A stretch of DNA of 13,104 bases from Rickettsiales bacterium (GCA_019749855.1 JAIEPI010000097.1:1-13104), one strand, 5' to 3'. Positions 1 to 7,845 are shown, counted from the stretch's first letter. Notes: generated by a model from the letters alone, not told the origin. A program made the numbers and translations.

Positions 1-553
1 CTAACCAGCGTTCAATCGCCTGTTTTTTTTCGTTATCGAGATACGGGTTTTCTCTAATCTCAAGGTACGCCATCGAGAATCCAGCGAGTAGCTGACCCAT
101 ATTAAAGATGGCTTGTGGGGTTTGCATATCCGTGAGCGCGTTCGCCTGCGCCCAGCCATAAAGCCAGTCTTGTGCACAGACAGCATCGCGTGATTTTAGC
201 GCGCCGGAGCGAACATATTTATTCGCCAGCTTGGTTGCTTTTTTGGCATATTCACGCACGGGCGCGATTGCCGCCTGATAGACGGCATAGGCTTTGGGAT
301 CACGCTTGGAATGAGTGGGATCACCGGGCACATACATGCTGTTGGTGGCTATAGAGCGCATGGGCTTTGGCGGCTTTTCGCATTGTAACTCTGCGGGCGG
401 TTTTTTTTGGCCCTTGGGCGCCGCCGGAATATGAAAAGGAGAGGCAAGGACGGTGCTGGCATAGAGCGGGACGGGCGCGGTAGTAATAGGTAGGCTGATC
501 ATGGTTAATGTGGCCGTTGCAATACAGGCACGGCAGAAGATGGATGGTGTCAT
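1..553 (-). CDS. algL: Alginate lyase AlgL, C-terminus cut by window edge
   Basis: Periplasmic poly(beta-D-mannuronate) lyase, which cleaves alginate by beta-elimination and clears polymer that strays into the periplasm during secretion. The frame is open from the ATG at 553 to base 2 (184 codons) with no stop, so the 3' part lies outside the window. Residues 1 to about 37 form a signal peptide with cleavage candidates after LYA or VLA. The segment around residues 107-165 (TKLANKYVRSGALKS, then VCAQDWLYGWAQANAL and a GQLLAGFSMAYL stretch) matches the N-terminal alpha/alpha-barrel of the AlgL family in spacing and residues. The catalytic NNHSYW region expected later in the family is not in the window, so activity cannot be judged. 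The start lies 3 bases after the stop of the Sel1-repeat gene, implying co-transcription and probable translational coupling. The family call rests on recalled similarity. Confidence 0.85.
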   Translation of the reverse strand, partial: MTPSIFCRACIATATLTMISLPITTAPVPLYASTVLASPFHIPAAPKGQKKPPAELQCEKPPKPMRSIATNSMYVPGDPTHSKRDPKAYAVYQAAIAPVREYAKKATKLANKYVRSGALKSRDAVCAQDWLYGWAQANALTDMQTPQAIFNMGQLLAGFSMAYLEIRENPYLDNEKKQAIERWL

Positions 554-556
554 CGC

Positions 557-3500
557 TTAGTCTTCCACATCATTGGCTGAGAGGTAACCAGAACTGACCG
601 CGCTTTTCAGCTGCTTCTTTGCATCCCTGCTGCCGGCATTGGCTGCAAGTTTCCACCAATAGAGCGCCTTCTTAGGGGATTCCTCCACGCCAAATCCTGC
701 GGCGTATGAACGTCCCAGCTCTTCCATGGCATGGACATCACCCCCCTCCGCCGCTTCTGTCAGCCAGCGTATTCCTTCTTTCTCATTGCGCTGCGCCTTG
801 GCCCCACGCAAGAAAAGCAGCCCTGTCTCACGCATCGCCTTGAAGGAGCCTTTTTCGGCGGCCGCCAGGTACAACTCACGGGCCCGTTTTTTATCCTGTG
901 CCACACCTGTACCCACTACGTAAGCATCCGCAAGGTCCACCATGGCACCAATGTTGCCGGCATCTGCGGCTTTTTGTAACCATTGGGTGGCGACTTCGGT
1001 ATCTTTTTCAACGCCAATACCTTTCATGTAGAGCTTGCTCAATGTGCGCATACTGGCGCTGTTTCCAGCCGCCGCGGCTTTGCTTAGCCACTGAAAGGCA
1101 AGCTCTGGGGTTGCTTCAACGCCCATGCCATTTAATAAAGCCAGCCCGATCTGATTCATATGGTGCGATGTGTCGCTGCCTGCATTCATGGCTTTTTGCA
1201 GCCATTGATTGGACTGCTCTTTCGAGTGCTGAGGAAAATCAGAATTGTTATATAAAGTCACCAATCGCAGCATGGCGCCCACATCGCGCATCTCCGCGGC
1301 TTGTTGATAATAGGCCAGCGCTTGTGCGTAATCTCCAGTATGCGCATGGCTGTCACCCAATAATCGCAAGGCCTCCATGGAATGCCCTGCTGCAGCTTTT
1401 TCCAGATATTGAAGTGCCAGTGTATGATTTTTTTTAACACCCACGCCTTTTTCATAAAGATTGGCAAGTTCCAGATACGCATGTTCATCGCCCGCGTCGG
1501 CTGCTTTTTGATACCATTTCAGGGCATCTTCGGTATTTTTAGTACCGTCTCGTCCTTCGATATTCAGGCGCCCGAGGCGGCGCATGCTAGCCGTATCACC
1601 CATTGCGGCTAATCGTGTCAGCCATTCTTGTTCCTTCGCCGGATCAATCAATGTTCCATAGCCTTGCGCGTATGCCATAATCAATGCTTTGTAATCAGAG
1701 GTAATCGTTGGCAGAATACGCAAAGCGCGGGCAAACCATTCCTTAGCGACATCATCATTCTTTTCAACAAGCTGCCCTTGTTTATATAAACGCGCGATGG
1801 TAACGCTTTTTGCAATAGGGCATGATTCCGGACTTTGCAGACGCCAACGCCATTCATCCGCCAGTTTTTTATCAGTAATAGCTGAGCCCGCCTGAGTGTA
1901 ATGCTCCAGTAATATCTCCGCTGCTGATGCGGAGCCCTGATAGCCCGCCTCTGTGTACCATGTTAACGCCGCTTCTTTATCAGCATCATCTTTGGCATGG
2001 ATGCGGTAGTTATTTGCCAGCGCTAACATGGCAATCGGGTTATCTAAATCAGCGGCCTGTTGCATGTAGGCGCGTCCACGTGAAAGATCGACCGGAATAC
2101 CTGCTTTACCTTTTAAATAGACGGTGCCTAAAAGGCGAAATGCCTCAGAATTTTTGTAAGTTGTAGCTTCGTTGAGCAAGGCAATAGCTTTGGTTGAATT
2201 CTGGTCCAATACATCGCCGCTGATATAGAGACTCGCGAGCGATACAAGGCCTTGCGGGCGATCCTCACCGGCAGAAATTGTTTTCTCAAGCAGAGCGGCG
2301 GCTTTCTCTTTATCGGCAGGTACACCATCAATACCTGTGAGATAAATGCGCGCGAGAGCCAGCATGGTTTTACGCCCATCGAGATCAATGCCGCGCTGTA
2401 ATAATTCAACGGCTTGCTCGTTGTCGCGCTGCGTGTGCGTTGACAGAAGAATGTGATGTTGAGTGAGAATGCCGTCAAAACTCCCATTCGCCACTGCACG
2501 ATCCAGCCAACGCTGGGTTTTCGCTGCATCGTAATTCACCGCAATGCCACATTGGTAATTATGGTACATGGCCATCATGGCATTCTTATTGCCACGACTG
2601 GCAGCGAGACGATAAAAGCGTAGCGCTAGTCTGGGTTCGGGGGGCGTGCCGAGGCCACGTTGATACATGAGGCCCATACGCATAGGCGCTTTATCATCAC
2701 CGGATTTAGCCGCTTGTTGGTAATAATCGAGTGCCTGACCAAAATCGCGTGTCACCCATTTGCCTGCTTCATAGGCGCGTCCCAGCTCATACATCACCGA
2801 TGTTTCGGCGGCGGGGTGCATGGCGGCAGCGTGCAGCCATTTCATGGTGAGTTCATTGTTGGCTACTGTGCCGTAATCACCACGATAAATACGGTGCAAT
2901 AGATACATTGCATCAAATGAATAGCGCTCGGCGGCCTTTTCCAGCCAGGGCACGCCCTTTAGCACGTCCTGCTTCACATAATCCCCGAACACATAACTGA
3001 ATCCCAGATTATACATCGCTTCGGACGAACCAAGCGCAGCGGCCTGTTCCCACAGCGCCTGCACTTTGGCACGATCTGCTGGTACGCCGGCGCCGCGTTG
3101 ATAAAGCTTTGCCAACGCATTGATGGCACTGGTATTTCCTGTCGATGCAGCCGTTATCAACCATTTTGCTGCGGTTGCCTCATCACGCTGGACAGTTTCG
3201 CCACGCAGATAAAGCAAGCCAAATGCCGCCAGCGTGTCGCAGTCCCCCTCAGCCAACCGCTCCAAAAGCATGTTTTGGGCAAGTGCTATGTATTCATTGG
3301 CTGATTCCGGTCGCGCGGCTTCAATTTTTTCATTTTTTAGCAGAACAGCTAACGCCAGTGCTGCGGCAGGGTTTTGCGCGGCAGCATCACGCGTGTAGGC
3401 ATTGGCGGCTTTGGTAAATTCACCCTCTTTTTCATAGATATTGCCTAGGGCAAAGCCAGCGCCGCGTTGAGAAATTTTGAGTGCTTCTTCATAGGCTTGT

Positions 3501-3913
3501 TTTGCCAGAACACTATCTTGCGCCGTACCCAGACCTTGGGCGTAAGTCTCGGCTAACATCAGCAATGCCGCACCACGATGCTTGCCAGGTTTTTGTGTGG
3601 CAAGCAGGGCGAGTTGGTGCGCTAAGATCGGATTAGCCGGCTGCGCCGCACTGCCTTTAAGATATAATCGACTCAATACCGTCAGTTCTCTGCCGCTCAA
3701 AGGGCTTGATTTTCCATCCCAGCCATTCCACTGATGTGTGTCACGCTGCAATGATACGCGTGGTTTACACAGCTTGGTGTAATCCACCTGCGGCGGCAGC
3801 AGAATCGGCAATGCTGCCTCCTGACTCGCTGCAAATGCGCCTGAATGCGTCACCAACATGCTGAGGCTAAATCCGGCACAAAGAGTGAGCGCGCGCCAAC
3901 TTCTGCGTGTCAT
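557..3913 (-). CDS. algK: Giant Sel1/TPR-repeat periplasmic protein, AlgK-type alginate scaffold
   Basis: A protein of 1118 residues made almost wholly of Sel1-like (TPR-type) helical repeats. I count about 26 units of 34-38 residues from about residue 100 to the C-terminus, with the recurring pattern A..WL.KAA..G...A...L...Y..G.GV..D. The N-terminus is a signal peptide ending near AFA|ASQ. It has one Cys in the hydrophobic core, but the preceding residues (LTLC) are not a good lipobox, whereas Pseudomonas AlgK is an outer-membrane lipoprotein of about 475 residues. AlgK holds the AlgE porin and AlgX together, and the position here between algF and algL supports the same role. The start was moved from the ATG at 3919 to the one at 3913. 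The Shine-Dalgarno GAAGGT abuts the first ATG directly but lies 6 bases from the second. The Sel1 architecture and envelope location are firm. Orthology to AlgK is inferred from context; a separate Sel1 protein is the alternative. Confidence 0.75.
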   Translation of the reverse strand: MTRRSWRALTLCAGFSLSMLVTHSGAFAASQEAALPILLPPQVDYTKLCKPRVSLQRDTHQWNGWDGKSSPLSGRELTVLSRLYLKGSAAQPANPILAHQLALLATQKPGKHRGAALLMLAETYAQGLGTAQDSVLAKQAYEEALKISQRGAGFALGNIYEKEGEFTKAANAYTRDAAAQNPAAALALAVLLKNEKIEAARPESANEYIALAQNMLLERLAEGDCDTLAAFGLLYLRGETVQRDEATAAKWLITAASTGNTSAINALAKLYQRGAGVPADRAKVQALWEQAAALGSSEAMYNLGFSYVFGDYVKQDVLKGVPWLEKAAERYSFDAMYLLHRIYRGDYGTVANNELTMKWLHAAAMHPAAETSVMYELGRAYEAGKWVTRDFGQALDYYQQAAKSGDDKAPMRMGLMYQRGLGTPPEPRLALRFYRLAASRGNKNAMMAMYHNYQCGIAVNYDAAKTQRWLDRAVANGSFDGILTQHHILLSTHTQRDNEQAVELLQRGIDLDGRKTMLALARIYLTGIDGVPADKEKAAALLEKTISAGEDRPQGLVSLASLYISGDVLDQNSTKAIALLNEATTYKNSEAFRLLGTVYLKGKAGIPVDLSRGRAYMQQAADLDNPIAMLALANNYRIHAKDDADKEAALTWYTEAGYQGSASAAEILLEHYTQAGSAITDKKLADEWRWRLQSPESCPIAKSVTIARLYKQGQLVEKNDDVAKEWFARALRILPTITSDYKALIMAYAQGYGTLIDPAKEQEWLTRLAAMGDTASMRRLGRLNIEGRDGTKNTEDALKWYQKAADAGDEHAYLELANLYEKGVGVKKNHTLALQYLEKAAAGHSMEALRLLGDSHAHTGDYAQALAYYQQAAEMRDVGAMLRLVTLYNNSDFPQHSKEQSNQWLQKAMNAGSDTSHHMNQIGLALLNGMGVEATPELAFQWLSKAAAAGNSASMRTLSKLYMKGIGVEKDTEVATQWLQKAADAGNIGAMVDLADAYVVGTGVAQDKKRARELYLAAAEKGSFKAMRETGLLFLRGAKAQRNEKEGIRWLTEAAEGGDVHAMEELGRSYAAGFGVEESPKKALYWWKLAANAGSRDAKKQLKSAVSSGYLSANDVED

Positions 3914-3969
3914 CGCCATACCTTCGATTCAGTCAGGATTTGCATGTTGCCCATTAAAAATCCTAGCCC

Positions 3970-4605
3970 TTAGCGCTTAATGTCATTTTTAGCCATGATT
4001 GCTTTTGCCGCATCTGCCTGCCCTACCAGAACAAAGCTCACCCCAGCGCGACGTTTCAATTCTACCGCAGGAAATGCCTGAACCGTTTTGCCTTCATGGG
4101 TGATGGCCATATCAACGGTGAGTGCATTCATTTCGCGGTGCTGACCATTTTGCGGGCTGACATTGGCAATGATATCAACATTCTGCTTGGTCGCATGCAG
4201 GCTGGCTTTCGGTATATCTGAAAAATTATAAAAATACACATAGGCTTTGGAGGGATTCTCAATGATGGCATCCTTCAACGTCACGACACTGCCTTGTTGG
4301 GTCACGGCGATCGTGTAGTATTTCCCAGCTTCTATCGTAAGGGACGGGCGGATGTTTCCAGCCTTAAAGGTCTGTGCGCCTTGCTTCACCACCTGATAAG
4401 GTGAGATGGCCGGATAGGCGAGTTTCGTGTATTTGGCATCGCCAATGCTTGCTGTTTGCTCACTGCCGGACTGTGCGTTGAGCACGCGTACGAACGCGCC
4501 ATCTGCGGGTGGCGCTGGATCATAGAGCTGCTGATCGTTAGCGGCTGCGGGCATGGCGAGCAGAGCGCCGAGCCATGTGAGTGCAATAATCGAAAGTGGT
4601 TTCAT
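3970..4605 (-). CDS. algF: Alginate O-acetyltransferase accessory protein AlgF
   Basis: Periplasmic protein needed with AlgI, AlgJ and AlgX for O-acetylation of mannuronate residues; its exact step is unclear in the literature. It has 211 residues, close to the roughly 216 of Pseudomonas AlgF. Residues 1-22 are a signal peptide (MKPLSIIALTWLGALLAMPAAA, cleavage before NDQQ). The mature part has the family pattern LYDPAPPADGAFVRVLNA near residues 27-44, a YYTIAV strand near residue 98, and a YVYFYNFSD segment near residue 126, fitting its beta-sandwich domains. The start has a good Shine-Dalgarno (AGAGGT, about 7 bases upstream). It lies 64 bases after algX and 57 bases before the start of the Sel1-repeat gene, so the four genes probably form one transcript. 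No frameshift or missing part is visible. Confidence 0.9.
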   Translation of the reverse strand: MKPLSIIALTWLGALLAMPAAANDQQLYDPAPPADGAFVRVLNAQSGSEQTASIGDAKYTKLAYPAISPYQVVKQGAQTFKAGNIRPSLTIEAGKYYTIAVTQQGSVVTLKDAIIENPSKAYVYFYNFSDIPKASLHATKQNVDIIANVSPQNGQHREMNALTVDMAITHEGKTVQAFPAVELKRRAGVSFVLVGQADAAKAIMAKNDIKR

Positions 4606-4669
4606 TGGATTACCTCTGTCATGTTAACGTAAAAGTATTCTGTTCTAAGTCTTTGAAGTAAATATATAT

Positions 4670-6076
4670 TTATTGCTCGGCCTGCGTTCTTTTTGTTTCT
4701 TCGCCGGTTGCTTTTGGCGCCTGACATAACCGTACTTCCATTTCAGCATTGGTATTAGGCATACCATCAATCGAGATGGCCGTTAGATTGCCCTCAATTT
4801 CATCAGAAAGCTCAACGAAAAAACGACCGGAATTGTCAAAATGCTGGCTACGATCTACTGTAAACCATTCACCATCCTCATCGTCATAATCCATCTGCAA
4901 CGTAAACTTTGCCAGCCCAAGATTGCTGCTGGTCAGATAAAGATAATACTGATTGCCCGTAACCTTTTTCTCTGCCGGAACACTCAGTAGGGACGTCGCG
5001 GCTCCGTCCTTAATTGAAATTTTGTTACTTGCCAAGGCGTTCTCAATAGAGCAGGCGCCGTGTGTGGCAGGAATCAGTTGGCGAAACATGATGAGAGAAG
5101 CTTCACTAATGTTATTGAGACTTGGCATTTCCCATATCAGGAAAGGGGGGTGTGCGGTTTCAAATGCAGGTGAGGAGACGAATGAAACAATGGCATTAAA
5201 CTGTTGCCCTGCAGAAATAGCGCGGTTGGCGATCTCAATGCCTGAAGCGCCCATCAAAAAGCCGTCAAAGTTAAATTCAGTGATAGCACTGAAGCTGGAG
5301 CCGACTAAAACCGCCGGTTCGCTTTGTGTGCTATCACCAAACAAGTCGTCGGGGTTATCCTGTGCCACGCGTTGTGTTTCGAAGCGCTCCAGTGGTTCCG
5401 CAGGTGTTTCATCACTGCATAGACGTTGAATTTCCAGTGCCATGCTAGGCTTCCAGCCCGAGTCACCCAACTTTTTTGTTTGAAATTCTGCGGGCTTCAG
5501 GGCGGCGAATTGTTTCGTTTTCTTCATGGTCTCAGCGATTTTTTGTGCTACGGCACGCGCGCCGTAGGGCGTCCAATGGTGATCACGTTTAAAGAAAAAG
5601 AATTGATCCGCAGGCATATCCTGAGGTGGAGGCGTTGTTTTGAGCAGGTTTGGCACCAGTACGCCTGCCTCTCTCAATGCACGCGTGACCTGACGGTAGC
5701 TACGCAGACTTTTTTCAACATCAAATCCTTGTTGCAAGGGATCGGTCTCGTCCAAATACGCATGCGCGATCGCGGCGCGTGGCGGCACGGGGGCCAGAAT
5801 CAAGGCGGTGCCCCGCTGTTGCAGTGATGTGGCCAGACGAGCAAACAGCCCCTGCGTTTCAGCGGTGATCAGCAAGGGTGATTGCAAGTCGCTTTTGATG
5901 CGGTAAAACCAGCCCTCACTGCCCTGAACCATTTCATCGAGTGATATTTTTTCTTTATTCAACAGGTCAGGACAATTGAAGGCAGGCCCCGCAAGCGCAG
6001 GACAGGAGATGGCGCCAATGATAACTGCAACACAAAGGCTTAGGTCGCGCAGGTGCATGAAAAAGGATGTATTCAT
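4670..6076 (-). CDS. algX: Alginate O-acetyltransferase AlgX
   Basis: Periplasmic enzyme that transfers acetyl groups to alginate and binds the polymer. The frame opens at an ATG at 6118 (482 codons), but I prefer the ATG at 6076. From there the protein begins MNTSFFMHLRDLS and gives a clean signal peptide ending CPALA|GPAF, whereas the upstream start adds 14 residues before it. Numbering below follows the long form. The SGNH-like domain spans about residues 45-345, with Asp179-x-His181 in RDHHWTPYG and the nucleophile candidate Ser275 in GSSFS; these fit the Asp-His-Ser triad of the AlgX/AlgJ family. Next comes LIWEMPSLN, typical of AlgX. Residues about 365-465 form a beta-rich C-terminal region resembling the AlgX carbohydrate-binding module, which AlgJ (about 390 residues) lacks. 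It is the first alg gene seen here. I found no convincing promoter in the 190 bases upstream. Confidence 0.88.
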   Translation of the reverse strand: MNTSFFMHLRDLSLCVAVIIGAISCPALAGPAFNCPDLLNKEKISLDEMVQGSEGWFYRIKSDLQSPLLITAETQGLFARLATSLQQRGTALILAPVPPRAAIAHAYLDETDPLQQGFDVEKSLRSYRQVTRALREAGVLVPNLLKTTPPPQDMPADQFFFFKRDHHWTPYGARAVAQKIAETMKKTKQFAALKPAEFQTKKLGDSGWKPSMALEIQRLCSDETPAEPLERFETQRVAQDNPDDLFGDSTQSEPAVLVGSSFSAITEFNFDGFLMGASGIEIANRAISAGQQFNAIVSFVSSPAFETAHPPFLIWEMPSLNNISEASLIMFRQLIPATHGACSIENALASNKISIKDGAATSLLSVPAEKKVTGNQYYLYLTSSNLGLAKFTLQMDYDDEDGEWFTVDRSQHFDNSGRFFVELSDEIEGNLTAISIDGMPNTNAEMEVRLCQAPKATGEETKRTQAEQ

Positions 6077-6118
6077 AGTCTCTATGACATACTGGGCGAT
6101 TGGGCATGGGGCAAGCAT

Positions 6119-6262
6119 CGCCTGACGAAAAGTGGAAAATCTTTTGCATCGAGCGGTTATCGCGGATTTTTTTCAACAAATTGAATGCCGTCTCTAAGGT
6201 GTTGCATGCGTGTTACTTCGCCTGTCATCATCATTTTTACCAAGTGAGCGTTGTTTTTCCAC
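6119..6262. other. Intergenic region between algX and tRNA-Ala promoter
   Basis: This gap must contain the promoter for the leftward alg genes. On the minus strand the best pair I could find (TTCAAT, 18 bases, GATAAC) matches the sigma-70 consensus poorly. No AlgU-type GAACTT element was seen. A short minus-strand frame with three consecutive ATG codons near 6230-6240 encodes only about 25 residues and is not called. Confidence 0.4.
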
Positions 6263-6290
6263 TTGACTCACACGACGATGTGCCTAATGT
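6263..6290 (+). promoter_or_regulatory. Likely sigma-70 promoter of tRNA-Ala
   Basis: A -35 element TTGACT (6263-6268, 5 of 6 to consensus), a 16-base spacer and a weaker -10 element TAATGT (6285-6290). The predicted transcript start near 6297 lies about 11 bases before the mature tRNA 5' end, a normal leader length for a tRNA gene. No experimental support; the -10 is the weak part. Confidence 0.5.
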
Positions 6291-6307
6291 CCACTTTCTT
6301 ATCCCGT

Positions 6308-6383
6308 GGGGGCGTAGCTCAGTTGGTAGAGCACCTGGTTTGCATCCAGGGGGTCGCGGGTTCAACTCCTGTCGCCTCCACCA
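6308..6383 (+). tRNA. tRNA-Ala(UGC)
   Basis: A complete 76-nt tRNA cloverleaf with encoded CCA (6381-6383). The acceptor stem GGGGGCG (6308-6314) pairs with CGCCTCC (6373-6379). It contains the G3:U70 wobble pair that marks alanine tRNAs. The D arm is GCTC/GAGC with AGTTGGTA. The anticodon stem is CCTGG/CCAGG around TTTGCAT, giving anticodon TGC at 6341-6343. The T loop is TTCAACT. It is not next to rRNA genes here. Its 3' end is partly repeated at 7992-8002, so it may have served as an integration site. Confidence 0.97.
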
Positions 6384-6386
6384 TTT
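6376..6386 (+). repeat. Left copy of 11-bp direct repeat at tRNA 3' end (candidate attL)
   Basis: CTCCACCATTT covers the last eight bases of the tRNA-Ala plus three bases downstream. The same 11 bases recur in the same orientation at 7992-8002, 1616 bp away, on the far side of an AT-rich two-gene segment. tRNA 3' ends are common targets of site-specific integrases. The repeat is short and no integrase is present, so this is suggestive only. Confidence 0.4.
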
Positions 6387-6449
6387 ATTTTCAACCTATT
6401 CTTGGCCTCAGAGAATCTGCCTCTGATAAGGAAATCAGCGCAGTTCTAG

Positions 6450-6563
6450 GTTTCTGATTTGAATAATGCCGCTCGCCTCACCAAAGAGGAGTGGATTTCA
6501 CCAAACATCATAAAATCCAAGGCTTTTGGAGAGTTCTATATCAGTTCGACTCAAGTTTGGTGA
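6450..6563 (+). pseudogene. Possible coding remnant downstream of tRNA-Ala
   Basis: Between a TAG (6447-6449) and a TGA (6561-6563) one frame reads as a protein-like stretch (SDLNNAARLTKEEWIS, then NIIKSKAFGEFYI) with no ATG. A TTG at 6459 preceded by TAGG could be a start. The amino-acid composition looks like a real protein, but only about 38 codons are available and I recognise no family. It could be the tail of a gene lost when the AT-rich segment was formed, or chance. Confidence 0.2.
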
Positions 6564-6575
6564 CTGAAGTGAGGC
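6475..6575. repeat. Nested inverted repeats upstream of the DUF6978 gene
   Basis: Outer arms GCCTCAC (6475-6481) and GTGAGGC (6569-6575) enclose inner arms TCACCAAAC (6498-6506) and GTTTGGTGA (6555-6563). The core TCACCAAA also occurs a second time in forward orientation at 6478-6485. That makes three copies of one octamer, two forward and one reverse, within 90 bases. They lie 63-160 bases before the start of the gene at 6638 and could be operator sites or the edges of a small element. The function is not known. Confidence 0.35.
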
Positions 6576-6637
6576 TATTAAAGTGCTGGTTTTGAAATTA
6601 AAAGCAGCTATTATTCTTACTATAGTTAGGTAAGAAA

Positions 6638-7084
6638 ATGGCAGAAATAGATTTAACACAAGGTGAAGCAGATTCTCTGTTTGCAATGGAGAAAGTTAGT
6701 GCTGACGCCACAGAGTGGGATATGCCCGACCTTGGCGGCAGTGTATCTGTGCCATTAGTTTCATTCGATAAAAAAGAACATTTTCTTTTAGACGTAAGCA
6801 AGGGCCGAATAGACTTAAAGCGGCAGAAATATCAAAATCGAGCACGCGAGATTATCGTTCTTGCTCGTCTCGACTTAGGTAGTCCTCATAGAAATCCTGA
6901 CGGCCAAGAAGTTGGCGTTCCACATATACACCTCTACAGAGAGGGTTATGGCGACAAATGGGCGTTTGCTTTGCCAGCAGGGGTATTTTCAAACCTCAAT
7001 GATTCATGGGAAGTGCTTACGGATTTCATGAAATATTGCAATATTACTAAAGCTCCAAACTTTAAGAGGGGGCTATTCTCATGA
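6638..7084 (+). CDS. DUF6978-type protein of unknown function
   Basis: A 148-residue soluble protein without signal peptide or membrane segment. The start ATG at 6638 has an AGG Shine-Dalgarno 7 bases upstream (TTAGGTAAG). The N-terminus (LTQGEADSLFAMEK) and the conserved-looking blocks HFLLDVSKGRIDLKRQKYQNRAR (in part), LARLDLG.PHRNPDG, PHIHLYREGYGDKWAF and DFMKYCNI near residue 130 match what I recall of the DUF6978 family. The HIHLYREGYG block with its His and acidic residues is the most distinctive part. No activity is known to me. The stop overlaps the start of the next gene by 4 bases (ATGA), so the two are probably made together. Base composition is AT-rich compared with both flanks, suggesting transfer. 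The family name is from memory and should be checked by profile search. Confidence 0.75.
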   Translation: MAEIDLTQGEADSLFAMEKVSADATEWDMPDLGGSVSVPLVSFDKKEHFLLDVSKGRIDLKRQKYQNRAREIIVLARLDLGSPHRNPDGQEVGVPHIHLYREGYGDKWAFALPAGVFSNLNDSWEVLTDFMKYCNITKAPNFKRGLFS

Positions 7085-7845
7085 CCGCTAATGTCGAAGC
7101 ATTGATTGATAGCTACTATAGATGGCTAAAGGATAAAACGGCGTGGAAACAACTCAAAGACTGGGTTGAAATTACCACACCTTATCTTGATCGCCACAAT
7201 GACTACATACAGATTTACTTAAAACAGGATGGTAATGACTATATCCTCACGGACGATAGCTATACCATCGATGACCTTAAACAATCTGGGTGCACTCTTG
7301 ACTCTCCAAAGCGTCAAAAGCTATTGGAAATGACATTGAATGGTTTTGGCGCACATAAAAAAGACGATGAAATCTTTATCAAAACCAGCCATCAAAATTT
7401 TGCTCTGAATAAACACAATCTCATTCAATCGATTCTCGCGGTGAATGATATGTTTTATTTGGCTAAGTCTAATATAGCCAATCTGTTTTTCGAAGATGTC
7501 CAAATGTGGCTTGAATTATCTGATATTCGATTCCTCGAAAGAGTGCCATTTATCGGTAAATCTGGATACACACGGCATTATGACTTTGTAATTCCCAAAT
7601 CACGAAATGCGCCTGAGCGTATGATTCAGACAGTCAACAACCCTAACAAACAAAAAGTAGATGAACTTGCCTTTAGTTGGTTAGACACAAGAGATGCTCG
7701 TGCGGAGGATGCAAAAGCATATGCTTTCGTCAATGACAATGAAAAGCCAGTCCCAGAAAGTTTTAAGGATGCTCTGCGCAGTTATGACATTACTACTGTT
7801 CCGTGGAGTCAAAGAAGCCGCTTTACTCAAGAATTAGTAGCGTAA
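7081..7845 (+). CDS. DUF1828/DUF1829-type protein of unknown function
   Basis: A 254-residue soluble protein, second in a two-gene unit with an ATGA overlap. Residues about 30-120 fit the DUF1828 pattern: a hairpin-like DYIQIYLKQDGNDYILTDD segment (41-59), then SYTIDDLKQSG and a KRQKLLE helix. Residues about 160-245 fit DUF1829, with YTRHYDFVIP (163-172) followed by ERMIQTVNNPNK. These two domains usually occur together and their activity is not established. The DFVI...ERMIQTV arrangement resembles the core of PD-(D/E)xK nuclease folds, but the usual ExK is not present (QTV instead), so any such link is speculative. GC is low: 23 of 60 bases at 7201-7260 and 22 of 60 at 7381-7440, against 38 of 60 at 8281-8340. 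The 3' end overlaps a convergent small reading frame by 19 bases. Confidence 0.75.
   Translation: MTANVEALIDSYYRWLKDKTAWKQLKDWVEITTPYLDRHNDYIQIYLKQDGNDYILTDDSYTIDDLKQSGCTLDSPKRQKLLEMTLNGFGAHKKDDEIFIKTSHQNFALNKHNLIQSILAVNDMFYLAKSNIANLFFEDVQMWLELSDIRFLERVPFIGKSGYTRHYDFVIPKSRNAPERMIQTVNNPNKQKVDELAFSWLDTRDARAEDAKAYAFVNDNEKPVPESFKDALRSYDITTVPWSQRSRFTQELVA

Noticed and set aside
898..1437. Plus-strand open frame of 179 codons inside the Sel1-repeat gene
   Set aside because: It lies antisense within a clearly coding repeat protein, has a low-complexity translation rich in Cys, His and Arg, and resembles no family. The same reasoning removes the other antisense frames over the alg genes and the inactive-transglutaminase gene.
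557..3913. The many near-repeated segments as DNA tandem repeats or a CRISPR-like array
   Set aside because: The periodicity is at protein level (34-38 residue Sel1 units) with diverged codons; no exact DNA repeats or spacers.
6165..6240. Short minus-strand frame beginning with three ATG codons as a leader peptide of algX
   Set aside because: About 25 residues, no clear ribosome site and no attenuator-like structure.
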